Origin: JBBRNH01 sp038230415
GTDB lineage: Bacteria; Bacteroidota; Bacteroidia; Cytophagales; Spirosomataceae
Length of the DNA: 34,408 nt
Direction: 5' to 3'
Assembly (NCBI GenBank): GCA_038230415.1
Contig: JBBRNH010000063.1
Location: forward strand, 1-34,408
A model generated the notes under the pieces. The model did not search any database and was not told the DNA's origin. It worked only from the letters and a program-made list of their open reading frames with translations. The position numbers and the translations under genes are program-made. This document shows positions 1-7,287 of the stretch, piece by piece. Position 1 is the first letter of the stretch. Every line of letters begins with the position of its first letter.

Positions 1-38
1 AATGTGCGCGGGCGGGCCGCGGCAATCCATTTTTTCAT
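1..38 (-). CDS. menA: MenA, 5' end only (1,4-dihydroxy-2-naphthoate prenyltransferase)
   Basis: Partial gene cut by the left edge of the window; only the first 12 codons are visible, reading leftward from an ATG at 38. They give MKKWIAAARPRT, which matches the very characteristic N-terminus of MenA (consensus M-x-x-W-I-x-A-A-R-P-R-T-L). From family knowledge, MenA is a membrane UbiA-type prenyltransferase that attaches the isoprenoid tail to 1,4-dihydroxy-2-naphthoate in menaquinone synthesis. The gene lies downstream of and in the same direction as the glutathione peroxidase gene, separated by an inverted-repeat element. The call rests on a short peptide, so the alternative is an unrelated gene with a chance match; I think that unlikely. 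Confidence 0.75.
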   Translation of the reverse strand, partial: MKKWIAAARPRT

Positions 39-46
39 CTTCGATG

Positions 47-122
47 AGTTAAGAGTTATTAATGAATAGTTAAAAACGACTATGCTGAAACGTTTTTCAC
101 TCTTCATTCATCACTCTTCACT
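47..122. repeat. Imperfect inverted repeat (32-bp arms) between gpx and menA
   Basis: The arms are 47-78 and 91-122, with a 12-bp loop. The reverse complement of the right arm matches the left arm at 27 of 32 positions, and all five differences are T versus G. The arms are AT-rich, built from motifs like GAATGAAGAGTGAAAAACG. The element starts 3 bp after the glutathione peroxidase stop codon and ends 8 bp before the menA start codon. It may act as a terminator or mRNA 3'-end structure, or may be a dispersed intergenic repeat. Confidence 0.65.
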
Positions 123-125
123 GAA

Positions 126-740
126 TCAGAGTCCTACGGCCTGCTTAAACTCGGCATCACCGGGTTTCACGCTTGAGGCAAAGAAATGGGTCAGTTGCCC
201 TTTCTCGTTGATGACGTATTTGCAGAAATTCCAGGTCGGTACTTTGTCGTTCCAGCCGTTCATACTCTTGGTGGTCAGCCACTTATACAGCGGAGCCTGA
301 TCGTCGCCGAGTACGCTCACTTTCTCCATCATCGGAAAGGTCACGCCGTAGTTTTTCTGGCAGAACTCGCCAATTTCGGTGCTGCTGCCCGGCTCCTGCC
401 CGCCAAAGTTGTTGGCCGGAAAACCCAGCACCACCACCTTGTCTTTGTTGGCTTTGTAGAACTTCTCCCAGTCGGCGTATTGTGGGGTGTAGCCACATTT
501 CGACGCGGTGTTGAGGATGATGACTTTCTTGCCCGCATACTGTTTCAGGGCAACGGGCTTGCCGTCGAGCGATTTCACGCTGAAATCATACAGCGACCCG
601 GCAGCGGGCGCATTGGCGGGGGCTTTTGCCATTTCGCTCTTGTCGGCGAAAAGACCTTTTACGAGTGTTTTGAACATAAAACCGGAGAGCGTTGCGACCA
701 CCGACACGGCGGCCAGAATTGTGAGTGTTGTGCGTTTCAT
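126..740 (-). CDS. Glutathione peroxidase family protein, membrane-anchored or exported
   Basis: This 204-aa thioredoxin-fold peroxidase should reduce hydroperoxides. The catalytic tetrad of the family is visible: Cys82 in NTASKCGYT, Gln115 in the NNFGGQEPG motif, and Trp170-Asn171 in TWNFCKY. It uses cysteine, not selenocysteine; such bacterial enzymes usually take electrons from thioredoxin. Residues 7-25 are hydrophobic (ILAAVSVVATLSGFMF), so the protein is probably tethered or exported, followed by an Ala/Pro linker (residues 38-48). The usual GFPCNQFG motif reads GFPANNFG here, so the second family cysteine is not at that position. The start is 15 bp after the argS stop on the same strand, so the two genes are probably co-transcribed. 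Confidence 0.9.
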   Translation of the reverse strand: MKRTTLTILAAVSVVATLSGFMFKTLVKGLFADKSEMAKAPANAPAAGSLYDFSVKSLDGKPVALKQYAGKKVIILNTASKCGYTPQYADWEKFYKANKDKVVVLGFPANNFGGQEPGSSTEIGEFCQKNYGVTFPMMEKVSVLGDDQAPLYKWLTTKSMNGWNDKVPTWNFCKYVINEKGQLTHFFASSVKPGDAEFKQAVGL

Positions 741-755
741 AGCAGGGGATTTAGC

Positions 756-2567
756 TTACATTTTTTCGGGAACCTCAATGCCCAATAAACCCATCGCGTG
801 GCGAATAGTTTCCGCCACCTGCGCCGACAGCTGCAGCCGGAGTTGTTTTTTGATTTCGTCGGTTTCTTTCAGGATCGCTAACTGGTCATAAAACTGGTTA
901 AATATCTTCGCCAGTTCATACGCAAACTGCGCGATGTAAGACGGGGCATAGTCGGCCCCGGCCTCGGCTACGCGCTGCGAATACTGGCTCAGGAGGAAGA
1001 TAAGTTGCTGCTCGGTGGGGTGGAGTTGCACTCCCTCAACAACGTCTTTCGTCTTTCGTCTTTCGTCTTTTTCATCCCCATTTTTCCGCAACACCGACTT
1101 AATCCGGGCGTGGGTATATTGGATATATGGCCCGGTATGTCCCTGTAAATCAACCGATTCTTCGGGATTAAACAGCATCCGTTTTTTAGGTTCCACTTTC
1201 AGCAGGTAGTACTTCAACGCCCCTAAGCCGAGCATCGGGAAGAGCGTGGCCCGCTCGTCGGCGGGCATCTCATCGAGTTTGCCTTTGGCGGCTTCGCGGG
1301 CGGCCTGCGTAGCGGCTTCGGTCACGTCGGCCACTAAGTCGTCGGCATCCACCACCGTCCCCTCGCGTGATTTCATCTTGCCCGTTGGCAAATCAACCAT
1401 GCCGTAGCTGAGGTGGTAGCAACCGTTGGCGTAGGGCCGCCCCAACCGGCGCAGAATGGCAAACAACACCTGAAAATGATAATCCTGCTCGTTGCCCACC
1501 ACCCAGATCGAACGGTTGTTGTGAAAGTCGCTGAATTTCAGGTCGGTGGTTCCCAAATCCTGCGTGATATAGACCGATGTTCCGTCGGCCCGCAGCACGA
1601 GCTTCTGGTCGAGACCTTCGTCGGTGAGGTCAATCCAGACCGAACCGTCGGCCTTCCGGTAAAAAACGCCCGACGCTAAACCGTCCTCAACCACTTCTTT
1701 ACCGAGGATATAGGTCTGGGATTCGTAGTATGTTTTGTCGAAATGAGTACCGATGTTTTGGTATGTCACCGCAAAACCGGCATAAACCCAGGTGTTAAGT
1801 TTGTTCCAAAGGGCAATCGTTTCGGGGTCTCCGGCTTCCCACCGGCGCAGCATGGCCTGGGCTTCGCCCATCAGCGGAGCCTGTTTTTCAGCTTTTTCTT
1901 TTTCGATACCATCCGCTACCAACTGTTCGATTTCGGCTTTGTAGGCTTTGTCGAACAGCACGTAGTATTTGCCAATCAGGTGGTCGCCTTTCAGTCCCGA
2001 CGATTCGGGCGTTTCCCACTGACCGTCAGCCGTTTGCCCGAACCGCTGGTAAGCAATCATGGACTTACAGATGTGAATTCCCCGGTCGTTTACGATGCTG
2101 GCGCGGGTCACGTCGTATCCACTGGCGGTCAGAATCCGGGCGACCGATTCGCCGAGAAAGTTGTTTCGGAGGTGGCCGAGGTGGAGCGGTTTGTTGGTAT
2201 TCGGCGATGAATATTCGACCATCACCGATTCGTTTTTCGGCGGCAGTTGCCCAACGTCAGCTTGGCTTGTAATCTCGTTCAGCACGGCCAGAAACACCGG
2301 GTCGGCAATGCTGATGTTCAGAAAACCCTGCACCACGTTGAAGCCGCTGACAAGTTCGGGCGCGTTGGCAGTCAGCCAGTTACCAATCGCCTGTCCGATT
2401 TGGGGCGGGCTTAACCGCAGGGGTTTGGTGAGCGGAAAAGTCACGAACGTATAAAGACCACCGAACGCTGCTTTGGTCGGTTGAAGCAGCACATCGCCCG
2501 CCGGCTGGTTGTATAATTCCTGAACAGCCTGTGTGATGGCCGTTTTGAGTGATTCCTGAATGTTCAT
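756..2567 (-). CDS. argS: Arginyl-tRNA synthetase
   Basis: This 603-aa class I synthetase charges tRNA-Arg. The N-terminal Add-1 domain occupies about residues 1-105. The HIGH-type motif is HLGH at 129-132, and the KMSKS-equivalent is KMKSREGT at 397-404. A DALR anticodon-binding domain lies at the C-terminus, after residue 475 (GHTGPYIQYTHARIKSVLRK). Length is normal for the family. A charged stretch at about 498-509 (EKDERRKTKD) is encoded by a tandem heptanucleotide repeat (1043-1070), which looks like a later insertion in a tolerant linker. The ATG at 2567 is preceded by a Bacteroidota -7 box at 2591-2598. The glutathione peroxidase gene follows closely. Confidence 0.97.
   Translation of the reverse strand: MNIQESLKTAITQAVQELYNQPAGDVLLQPTKAAFGGLYTFVTFPLTKPLRLSPPQIGQAIGNWLTANAPELVSGFNVVQGFLNISIADPVFLAVLNEITSQADVGQLPPKNESVMVEYSSPNTNKPLHLGHLRNNFLGESVARILTASGYDVTRASIVNDRGIHICKSMIAYQRFGQTADGQWETPESSGLKGDHLIGKYYVLFDKAYKAEIEQLVADGIEKEKAEKQAPLMGEAQAMLRRWEAGDPETIALWNKLNTWVYAGFAVTYQNIGTHFDKTYYESQTYILGKEVVEDGLASGVFYRKADGSVWIDLTDEGLDQKLVLRADGTSVYITQDLGTTDLKFSDFHNNRSIWVVGNEQDYHFQVLFAILRRLGRPYANGCYHLSYGMVDLPTGKMKSREGTVVDADDLVADVTEAATQAAREAAKGKLDEMPADERATLFPMLGLGALKYYLLKVEPKKRMLFNPEESVDLQGHTGPYIQYTHARIKSVLRKNGDEKDERRKTKDVVEGVQLHPTEQQLIFLLSQYSQRVAEAGADYAPSYIAQFAYELAKIFNQFYDQLAILKETDEIKKQLRLQLSAQVAETIRHAMGLLGIEVPEKM
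1043..1070. repeat. Four tandem 7-bp repeats inside argS
   Basis: Four perfect copies of CGTCTTT (GAAAGAC-type on the coding strand) lie within the argS reading frame and encode the lysine/arginine-rich linker. The unit length is not a multiple of three, so gain or loss of one unit would shift the frame; a change of three units would not. Confidence 0.9.
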
Positions 2568-2590
2568 TGTGGGAAAACGTTACTTGGGGG

Positions 2591-2598
2591 CAAAGGTA
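2591..2598 (-). promoter_or_regulatory. -7 promoter box for argS
   Basis: On the minus strand this reads TACCTTTG, an exact match to the Bacteroidota -7 consensus TAnnTTTG, 24-31 bp upstream of the argS ATG. No convincing -33 TTTG/TTG element is seen at the expected distance, so the call rests on the -7 box alone. Confidence 0.55.
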
Positions 2599-2632
2599 GT
2601 TTTGATTAAAATGGAAGCGAATTATTGACCGA

Positions 2633-2652
2633 TTTTGGTAGTTTTACCAAAA
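2633..2652. promoter_or_regulatory. Palindromic operator-like site upstream of the DUF6169-like module
   Basis: Perfect palindrome TTTTGGTA-N4-TACCAAAA ending 11 bp before the ATG at 2664. A nearly identical palindrome with the same 4-bp spacer and the same 11-bp distance to the start codon precedes the toxin-antitoxin pair at 9183. It includes a TAnnTTTA sequence that may serve as a -7 box, so a bound protein could block transcription. Confidence 0.65.
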
Positions 2653-2663
2653 ACAAACACGCT

Positions 2664-2858
2664 ATGGAAACCCCGACCCAGCCCCCGCGCCTAACCCGCG
2701 AGAAAGCCCATGCCATTATCCGGCGGCTACTGACCGAAAGCATGGAAACGCGCCAGAAAATGGAGGATGAATTTCATACAGACCCTGGTATTCAGGCAAC
2801 TTTGGCAAGATTGGAGCGGGGAGACCAGGAAAAATTAGTGATTAATGAGCAACCATAA
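2664..2858 (+). CDS. Small hypothetical protein, first gene of a two-gene module
   Basis: This 64-aa charged protein has no signal peptide or membrane segment. I do not recognise a family. Residues 10-36 (LTREKAHAIIRRLLTESMETRQKMEDE) look helical, and the C-terminal half is also likely helical. The ATG at 2664 is chosen because it lies 11 bp after the palindrome; the frame is open further upstream but would run through that site. The stop codon overlaps the start of the next gene by 1 bp (TAATG), so the two are almost certainly translated together. Size, position and operator-like palindrome are those of an antitoxin, but this role is inferred from arrangement only. Confidence 0.7.
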   Translation: METPTQPPRLTREKAHAIIRRLLTESMETRQKMEDEFHTDPGIQATLARLERGDQEKLVINEQP

Positions 2859-3355
2859 TGTATGTTTTTGACGTAAGTGACAGCGACTCAAATAGCTTTC
2901 TGTTCAAAACAAAACACGGGTTGCTATATGAAATCAAGTTCAAACACACACCGTATCTGTTCGAGAACGCGCCCGAATATGCCAATGACGTGTACGAACT
3001 AAGCATAATCTTAGCCGGGCCAGAAACAGCCGCGTTCACAAAAACCCCGCCTGACCCCGCCATTGCCTACACCGTTTTTGCTATCTGTGAGGCCTTTATT
3101 AAACAACTCGGCCACCCAATATTTCTGTTCATCTGCGACACCCGCGACGGTAAACAGGCCGTTCGCGCCCGGACATTCACGCGGTGGTTTGCCGAAATTA
3201 ACAACCCGTATCTGCTCAAAATTGATGGCTCATTTCCCGATGAGCAAGTAGGCATGAACTATGTGTCGCTGATTATTCAGCTTGCTCATCCTTATTTTCG
3301 GGAAGCAACCGCAGCCTTCGCCGACCTGATGGCGGCTTATAATCAGCCGAAATAG
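2858..3355 (+). CDS. DUF6169-like protein
   Basis: This 165-aa soluble protein starts MYVFDVSDSDSNSFLF. It resembles a Bacteroidota family of unknown function that I recall as DUF6169; that assignment is from memory and needs a search. Features visible are an N-terminal beta-rich part (residues 1-55), a central segment with FLFICDTRDGKQAVRARTF at about 88-106, and a C-terminal part with NPYLLKIDGSFPDEQ. No transmembrane helix or known catalytic motif is evident. It overlaps the preceding 64-aa gene by one base and ends 28 bp before a convergent glycosyltransferase gene. The shared upstream palindrome suggests it could be the effector half of an addiction-type module; no biochemical function is known to me. 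Confidence 0.75.
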   Translation: MYVFDVSDSDSNSFLFKTKHGLLYEIKFKHTPYLFENAPEYANDVYELSIILAGPETAAFTKTPPDPAIAYTVFAICEAFIKQLGHPIFLFICDTRDGKQAVRARTFTRWFAEINNPYLLKIDGSFPDEQVGMNYVSLIIQLAHPYFREATAAFADLMAAYNQPK

Positions 3356-3383
3356 CCAGATTTATCGGTCAATACACAGTACC

Positions 3384-4139
3384 CTATTTGTGCCGAAACC
3401 AGCAATCCTGCCGCTCGTTCTGATACGCCTTGAACTCGGTATTGACCGGCGGGCCGTGAAAAACCTGGTCGTTAAACCGGCTGCGAACCAAGTAGTTAAA
3501 CGCGCCCATGTCGCCGGTGTAGGGCGTTTTGTTATCGCGGTTGTGGGTTTCGTGAATGGCCGCGAGTTGTTCGATGAAGGGTTGCATTACGGCCAGATTC
3601 CCCCCAATGATACCACAGTTGAGCAAGGTCGCGCTGGCAAATTCGGCTTCATAGTCGGCGTAATCACTGATTTGGCTGCGGAGGTGCGTGGCGTGGTCGT
3701 GCATCCAGTCGTTAGCCAAAATCTTGGGTTCGTCACCGCAGAAAATCGTGGTTGGGTTTGTCATAAACAGCGGCTGAACAAACGGATTCCTGACCATTAC
3801 TACGTCGGTCACATCGGTCACAAACAGGCTGTCTATCTGCCCGGCGTGTTCGCGCAAAAAATCACGATAGACTAAATACCGAAACACATTGGGGTTGAAC
3901 CGGGAATCGTGCGTAACCTGCACAAACGTCAGATGCTCGTTTTGATACCGGGCGCGGGTGGTTTCTGAAAAATTGTTGTGAAACAAAACGCCGTGTACAT
4001 CCAGCGCGGTAATTGATTCGGCCCAGTCCCGCACCAGTTCATAATCATCATCGGCGAGGGTGTTGCTGCGGTTTACGTCATAAACACCCGTGATGTGACA
4101 CGCCATAACAAGCTGACTATGAGCCGGTAACAGATTCAT
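3384..4139 (-). CDS. Probable glycosyltransferase, GT-A-like, unclassified
   Basis: This 251-aa soluble protein has the look of a GT-A nucleotide-sugar transferase. Visible features are a short beta-alpha N-terminus with NLLPAHSQLVMACHITG, an acidic VTDVTDVVMVRNPF segment that could hold the metal-binding DxD-type residues, and LLNCGIIGGN followed later by GDMGAFNYLV, a layout seen in polysaccharide and lipooligosaccharide transferases. A TTG at 4166 is possible but would overlap the upstream gene by 14 bp, so I chose the ATG at 4139, which sits 13 bp after the upstream stop. It forms an operon with the GT2 gene. The exact family and sugar substrate cannot be told from the sequence. Confidence 0.7.
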   Translation of the reverse strand: MNLLPAHSQLVMACHITGVYDVNRSNTLADDDYELVRDWAESITALDVHGVLFHNNFSETTRARYQNEHLTFVQVTHDSRFNPNVFRYLVYRDFLREHAGQIDSLFVTDVTDVVMVRNPFVQPLFMTNPTTIFCGDEPKILANDWMHDHATHLRSQISDYADYEAEFASATLLNCGIIGGNLAVMQPFIEQLAAIHETHNRDNKTPYTGDMGAFNYLVRSRFNDQVFHGPPVNTEFKAYQNERQDCWFRHK

Positions 4140-4152
4140 GCTGGGGTAACAA

Positions 4153-4809
4153 TCAGGCAAACTCAACCAACTGCTGCTGGCGTTTGATGGTTGAGCAGAT
4201 GCTGGTCGGGATATTTCGGTAATAGACGTAGGTTCTCAAATCCACTTTTTTGACGCGGTAATGCTCGGCGGCCCGCTCATAAAAATCGGCATCGGCAGCG
4301 TAATGCCCCTGAAAATCAGCCCCCGTAAACACGGCCCGTTTGCCAAACAGGGTGGCAAACAAAATGCAGTCGTCCACATGAATCAACTGGTTGCGGTGCT
4401 GCCGGTCTGGCACGTAATAATCGTCGTTGGTATCAACAATTGTTTCGGTGGTCGAGGCAATCAGGTCGGCGTGGGTCATCTCCTGCAAACAGGCCCGGAG
4501 GTGGTTGGGTTTGTACTCGTCGTCGCCGTCGAGGATGGTGATATATTCGCCGATGCTGTTGAGAATCCCCCGGTTGATTGACCGCGCCTGACCCCGGTTG
4601 GCGTGGCGGATATACACAATTTTATCTTCGTGCCGTTTGGCGTATCCAAGTACCTGATTGTAGGTATCGGTGTGGCTGCCGTCATCAATAATGATGAGTT
4701 CAAAGTCCTGATAATCCTGGTGTAGCACCGAATCAATCGCCCGTTTTACCAGCCGAAAATCGGTATTATAGACCGACAGAAGCACTGATATTGTTATTTT
4801 CTTCTCCAT
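4153..4809 (-). CDS. Glycosyltransferase family 2 protein
   Basis: This 218-aa protein has a clear GT2 (GT-A) fold. ISVLLSVYNTD at 7-17 and IIIDDGSHTD at 39-48 form the nucleotide-sugar site, NRGQARSINRGI lies at 71-82, and ILDGDDEY at 92-99 contains the DxD metal-binding motif (Asp94, Asp96). The protein is short for the family, which often exceeds 250 aa, and ends soon after a RxxxVYYRN-like segment. No membrane helix is seen, so it should act at the cytoplasmic face of the membrane. It is the first gene of a two-gene leftward operon with the second glycosyltransferase. A -7 box lies at 4838-4845. The pair probably modifies a surface glycan; the substrate is unknown. Confidence 0.88.
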   Translation of the reverse strand: MEKKITISVLLSVYNTDFRLVKRAIDSVLHQDYQDFELIIIDDGSHTDTYNQVLGYAKRHEDKIVYIRHANRGQARSINRGILNSIGEYITILDGDDEYKPNHLRACLQEMTHADLIASTTETIVDTNDDYYVPDRQHRNQLIHVDDCILFATLFGKRAVFTGADFQGHYAADADFYERAAEHYRVKKVDLRTYVYYRNIPTSICSTIKRQQQLVEFA

Positions 4810-4837
4810 GATACGGGTTGCTGCAAAAAAAGCTGTT

Positions 4838-4845
4838 CAAATGTA
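4838..4845 (-). promoter_or_regulatory. -7 promoter box for the glycosyltransferase operon
   Basis: Minus strand TACATTTG matches TAnnTTTG, about 29 bp upstream of the GT2 start codon. No strong -33 element is seen. Confidence 0.45.
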
Positions 4846-4898
4846 GGCATCAGGCCGTATGATAACATTACGTCAATATGAACTTTCGGCATCAGGGT

Positions 4899-6230
4899 TT
4901 AAACAAGAATTGGGCCTGTCAGTTCCTGCGTGGTCATTCGGGCCGCAAATTGGCTAATCTCGTCGGCTAAGGGTTTGGTCACGTCAAACGGCACCACGTG
5001 CAGCCGGGTGTCGGAGTCATAGCAAAACACGGGTAGCGGTTCCCGAAAGGTGTCATGGGCGGGATAAATCAGAAACAGGTCGGATGCAGTATATTTTTTG
5101 CCGTAGGCGTAAAGCTGGTACAAATCGGCGGTCTCGATCCCGTAATTGCCCGGGCCGGGCTGGGTGCCGACTTTACCGTTGATGCGTTTCCACTTGGTAT
5201 CCAGCACCAGTGTAACCCCGTTCGGTTGCCGGATCAGCAGGTCGGGGCGGAGTTTAACGGTTGGGCCTTCGCAGTGATTATCAATCAGATGTGCCGACGA
5301 CTCCTGCGTCGAAACCACGCCGGGGCCGGGCCAGTACCGCCGAAAACCAGCCGCTACAAACTCCTCAAACACGCGCTGCATCGGAAACAACAGCGACAGG
5401 CTGGGCCGAACGCCCGGTTTCAGGCCCAGCGTCTGCCCGGTCAGCAGGGCTTCGGCCCAGGCCAATGCGTCGGCGTAGGGCGTACCCGTAACGGGTTGGC
5501 CTATGCTCATCCCACTGCGGCTGCTGCCATATTGCTGGCTTGCTCGAACCAATTGCCAGTCGGCGGCCAGATTGATTGATGCCGGGACAACGGCAAAGGC
5601 GGCCAACGCCCGGCGCAACCGAATCTGGTTGCTGGCCGACGTAGTTTGCGGTAGCAGGTGACACAACGCGGTTTTCAATAGTCGGTTCGGGGCCGTGTTT
5701 GTGGTTCGGCAGTCGGCGGCAACGGCAATCCGTTCGGCATGAAACAGATTCTGGCGCAGGTGCCGCGCCGGTCGAAACCGCCCCTTTATAAACCGCTCAT
5801 TACCCTCAACGGTAACAAAGGCCGATTGCAGCCCGGTGCGGATCAGCGGCTCGACAGCGGCTAAAAACGCCGATACAAACACCTCCCACAACGGCAATTG
5901 CGCCGGTTGACTATGCACCTGCACCGTTGGCAGAGTCCGAAACGGCGTGTTGCAAACGGGGCGCAGCATGGTGGCGAGGTCGCCGATTTTTGGTCGTATC
6001 TCAAGCCGAACGCCGGCTACTTCGAGCAAACCCGCGTACTGACCCAACCGCAGGGTTTCGCGACCCCGCTGCATAAAGTAGGTCAGGATGGCTTCGGCCT
6101 GCCCGGTCAGGGCCAGGGTTTTGAGCGCGGCAAAAGCCGAATCGGGCAGAAAAATCTCGGCCACCGAATCGGCTGTGCCGGGGAAATCGGTGATTTTTCG
6201 CAAACAGGCCTGTTCGGTGGCTGTGTACAT
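4899..6230 (-). CDS. McrC-family protein, orphan (no McrB next to it)
   Basis: This 443-aa protein resembles McrC, the nuclease subunit of the modification-dependent McrBC restriction enzyme. The N-terminal part carries the McrC-type EVAGVRLEIRPKIG segment. The C-terminal part has a PD-(D/E)XK nuclease core: Asp330 in LRPDLL, then LDTKWK with Asp344 and Lys346, and a downstream DLYQLYAYGKKY helix. The open frame runs up to 6482, but that stretch is antisense-like and overlaps the next gene, so the ATG at 6230 (MYTATEQACL) is the likely start. In known systems McrC needs the GTPase McrB; neither neighbour is McrB. It may work with a distant partner or be an independent nuclease. Confidence 0.8.
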   Translation of the reverse strand: MYTATEQACLRKITDFPGTADSVAEIFLPDSAFAALKTLALTGQAEAILTYFMQRGRETLRLGQYAGLLEVAGVRLEIRPKIGDLATMLRPVCNTPFRTLPTVQVHSQPAQLPLWEVFVSAFLAAVEPLIRTGLQSAFVTVEGNERFIKGRFRPARHLRQNLFHAERIAVAADCRTTNTAPNRLLKTALCHLLPQTTSASNQIRLRRALAAFAVVPASINLAADWQLVRASQQYGSSRSGMSIGQPVTGTPYADALAWAEALLTGQTLGLKPGVRPSLSLLFPMQRVFEEFVAAGFRRYWPGPGVVSTQESSAHLIDNHCEGPTVKLRPDLLIRQPNGVTLVLDTKWKRINGKVGTQPGPGNYGIETADLYQLYAYGKKYTASDLFLIYPAHDTFREPLPVFCYDSDTRLHVVPFDVTKPLADEISQFAARMTTQELTGPILV

Positions 6231-6233
6231 GAG

Positions 6234-6300
6234 TAGCGCGGAGTTGCACTCCGTAAGCAAGTAGAGAAACTTTCTGACTGGGGAATACAATTCCGCGCTA
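6234..6300. repeat. Pair of inverted REP-like hairpins
   Basis: Two short hairpins face each other. The left one (GTAGCG at 6233-6238, then CGGAGT-TGC-ACTCCG at 6239-6253) and the right one (GGAAT-ACA-ATTCC at 6282-6294, then GCGCTAT) share an (A/G)TAGCGC foot in opposite orientation; whole arms match at about 16 of 19 positions. This is the layout of bacterial REP/BIME elements moved by RAYT transposases. It fills the gap between the DUF1338 stop codon, which it overlaps, and the mcrC start. Confidence 0.6.
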
Positions 6301-7245
6301 TCTCCCGGTTTGGGTGGTGAATGTACTTTCAAAAATTTTGTCGGCGTTGGCCGTTTCAAACCCTTCGCGCCGGTGCTGGCGACCGATGCTGTGGGCGGGC
6401 AAACCGGCGAACTGAGGCAGGACGCGCCGTTCGGCAAACTCCACGTAAGACCCGGCAATGCGGTGGGTTTCACCATCGGCAAAGTCGGCTTCGATCATCT
6501 GCGCCACCGTCGAAGCCTGCAACAAACCACCGTCGGGGCTGATTTTTATCTTGCCGCCCGCCGTGTTCAGCTTAAATCCCCGCGCTTCCAGAAAGTTGGT
6601 AAACGCCTGAACGGTGTTGTAGCCGGGTTTCAGGTTATGCACACTGATGGTGAAGTGGTTGAGGTAGTAGCGGTTATAAATCACCCAGGCGGCATATTCG
6701 CTTTCGGCCATGAGCGTTTGGTATTCGGCAAGGGTTGGCGTGTTCCAGAGGGGCGTGTGCAGAAACGCATCAACGGCAACGGCATCATCGAGGTCAAGAC
6801 CGTCCACCGGGTCGCTGGTAACGGTGTCGGTGTATTTGTGGATTATCGCCTGCGCCGTTGGCGACAGTTCATCCACCCGCAGTTCACTGGCAAAAATGCG
6901 GGGCAGATTTCGTTTGGGCGACTCATTACTTTGGCTTGGTGAAGCGTCGCCCGGCGGTGCGTACCAAAACGCGCTTAACTTCTTTTCGGCGAAGTTAAAC
7001 GGGTCTCGTTTTTGATAGCCGTAGTGCAAAAAAATCTTCTCGAAGGAGGCCAGACCGAGGTTCGGCACGCCCATCGTGCGGAAAGCGATGTGGTCGTTCT
7101 CGATCTCGTCGGCAGACGAGATAACGCCTTCGGCAATCATGGCGTTGATGATACCCGAAACGTCGGGAACGCGCTCGCGGTAGCGGCTCATCAGGCCGGC
7201 CAAAACGCCGTTGAGCGGGGTGGTTGTGTCGGTTGTGGTTGTCAT
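6298..7245 (-). CDS. DUF1338 / 2-oxoadipate dioxygenase-decarboxylase family protein
   Basis: This 315-aa protein belongs to the DUF1338 family (YdcJ/HglS-like), a vicinal-oxygen-chelate type metalloenzyme. Characterised members convert 2-oxoadipate to 2-hydroxyglutarate in lysine degradation; whether this one uses that substrate is not known. The three likely metal ligands are visible: His52 in ENDHIAFRT, His197 in YLNHFTISVHNL and Glu269 in GSYVEFAERR. The ATG at 7245 (MTTTTDT) is preferred over the upstream ATG at 7272, because a perfect -7 box covers 7270-7277. It is the upstream neighbour of mcrC, separated by a REP-like pair. No lysine-degradation genes are adjacent. Confidence 0.88.
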   Translation of the reverse strand: MTTTTDTTTPLNGVLAGLMSRYRERVPDVSGIINAMIAEGVISSADEIENDHIAFRTMGVPNLGLASFEKIFLHYGYQKRDPFNFAEKKLSAFWYAPPGDASPSQSNESPKRNLPRIFASELRVDELSPTAQAIIHKYTDTVTSDPVDGLDLDDAVAVDAFLHTPLWNTPTLAEYQTLMAESEYAAWVIYNRYYLNHFTISVHNLKPGYNTVQAFTNFLEARGFKLNTAGGKIKISPDGGLLQASTVAQMIEADFADGETHRIAGSYVEFAERRVLPQFAGLPAHSIGRQHRREGFETANADKIFESTFTTQTGR

Positions 7246-7269
7246 GGTTTTGCTGTAAAAAATTGAGAA

Positions 7270-7277
7270 CAAAGATA
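7270..7277 (-). promoter_or_regulatory. -7 promoter box for the DUF1338 gene
   Basis: Minus strand TATCTTTG is a perfect TAnnTTTG match, 25-32 bp upstream of the ATG at 7245. It argues against the ATG at 7272, which would fall inside the box. Confidence 0.55.
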
Positions 7278-7287
7278 CGGCCTGCCT

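Noticed and set aside
6231..6482. N-terminal extension of the McrC open frame
   Set aside because: It runs through the REP-like pair and into the DUF1338 gene in another frame, and its sequence is low-complexity and unlike the family.
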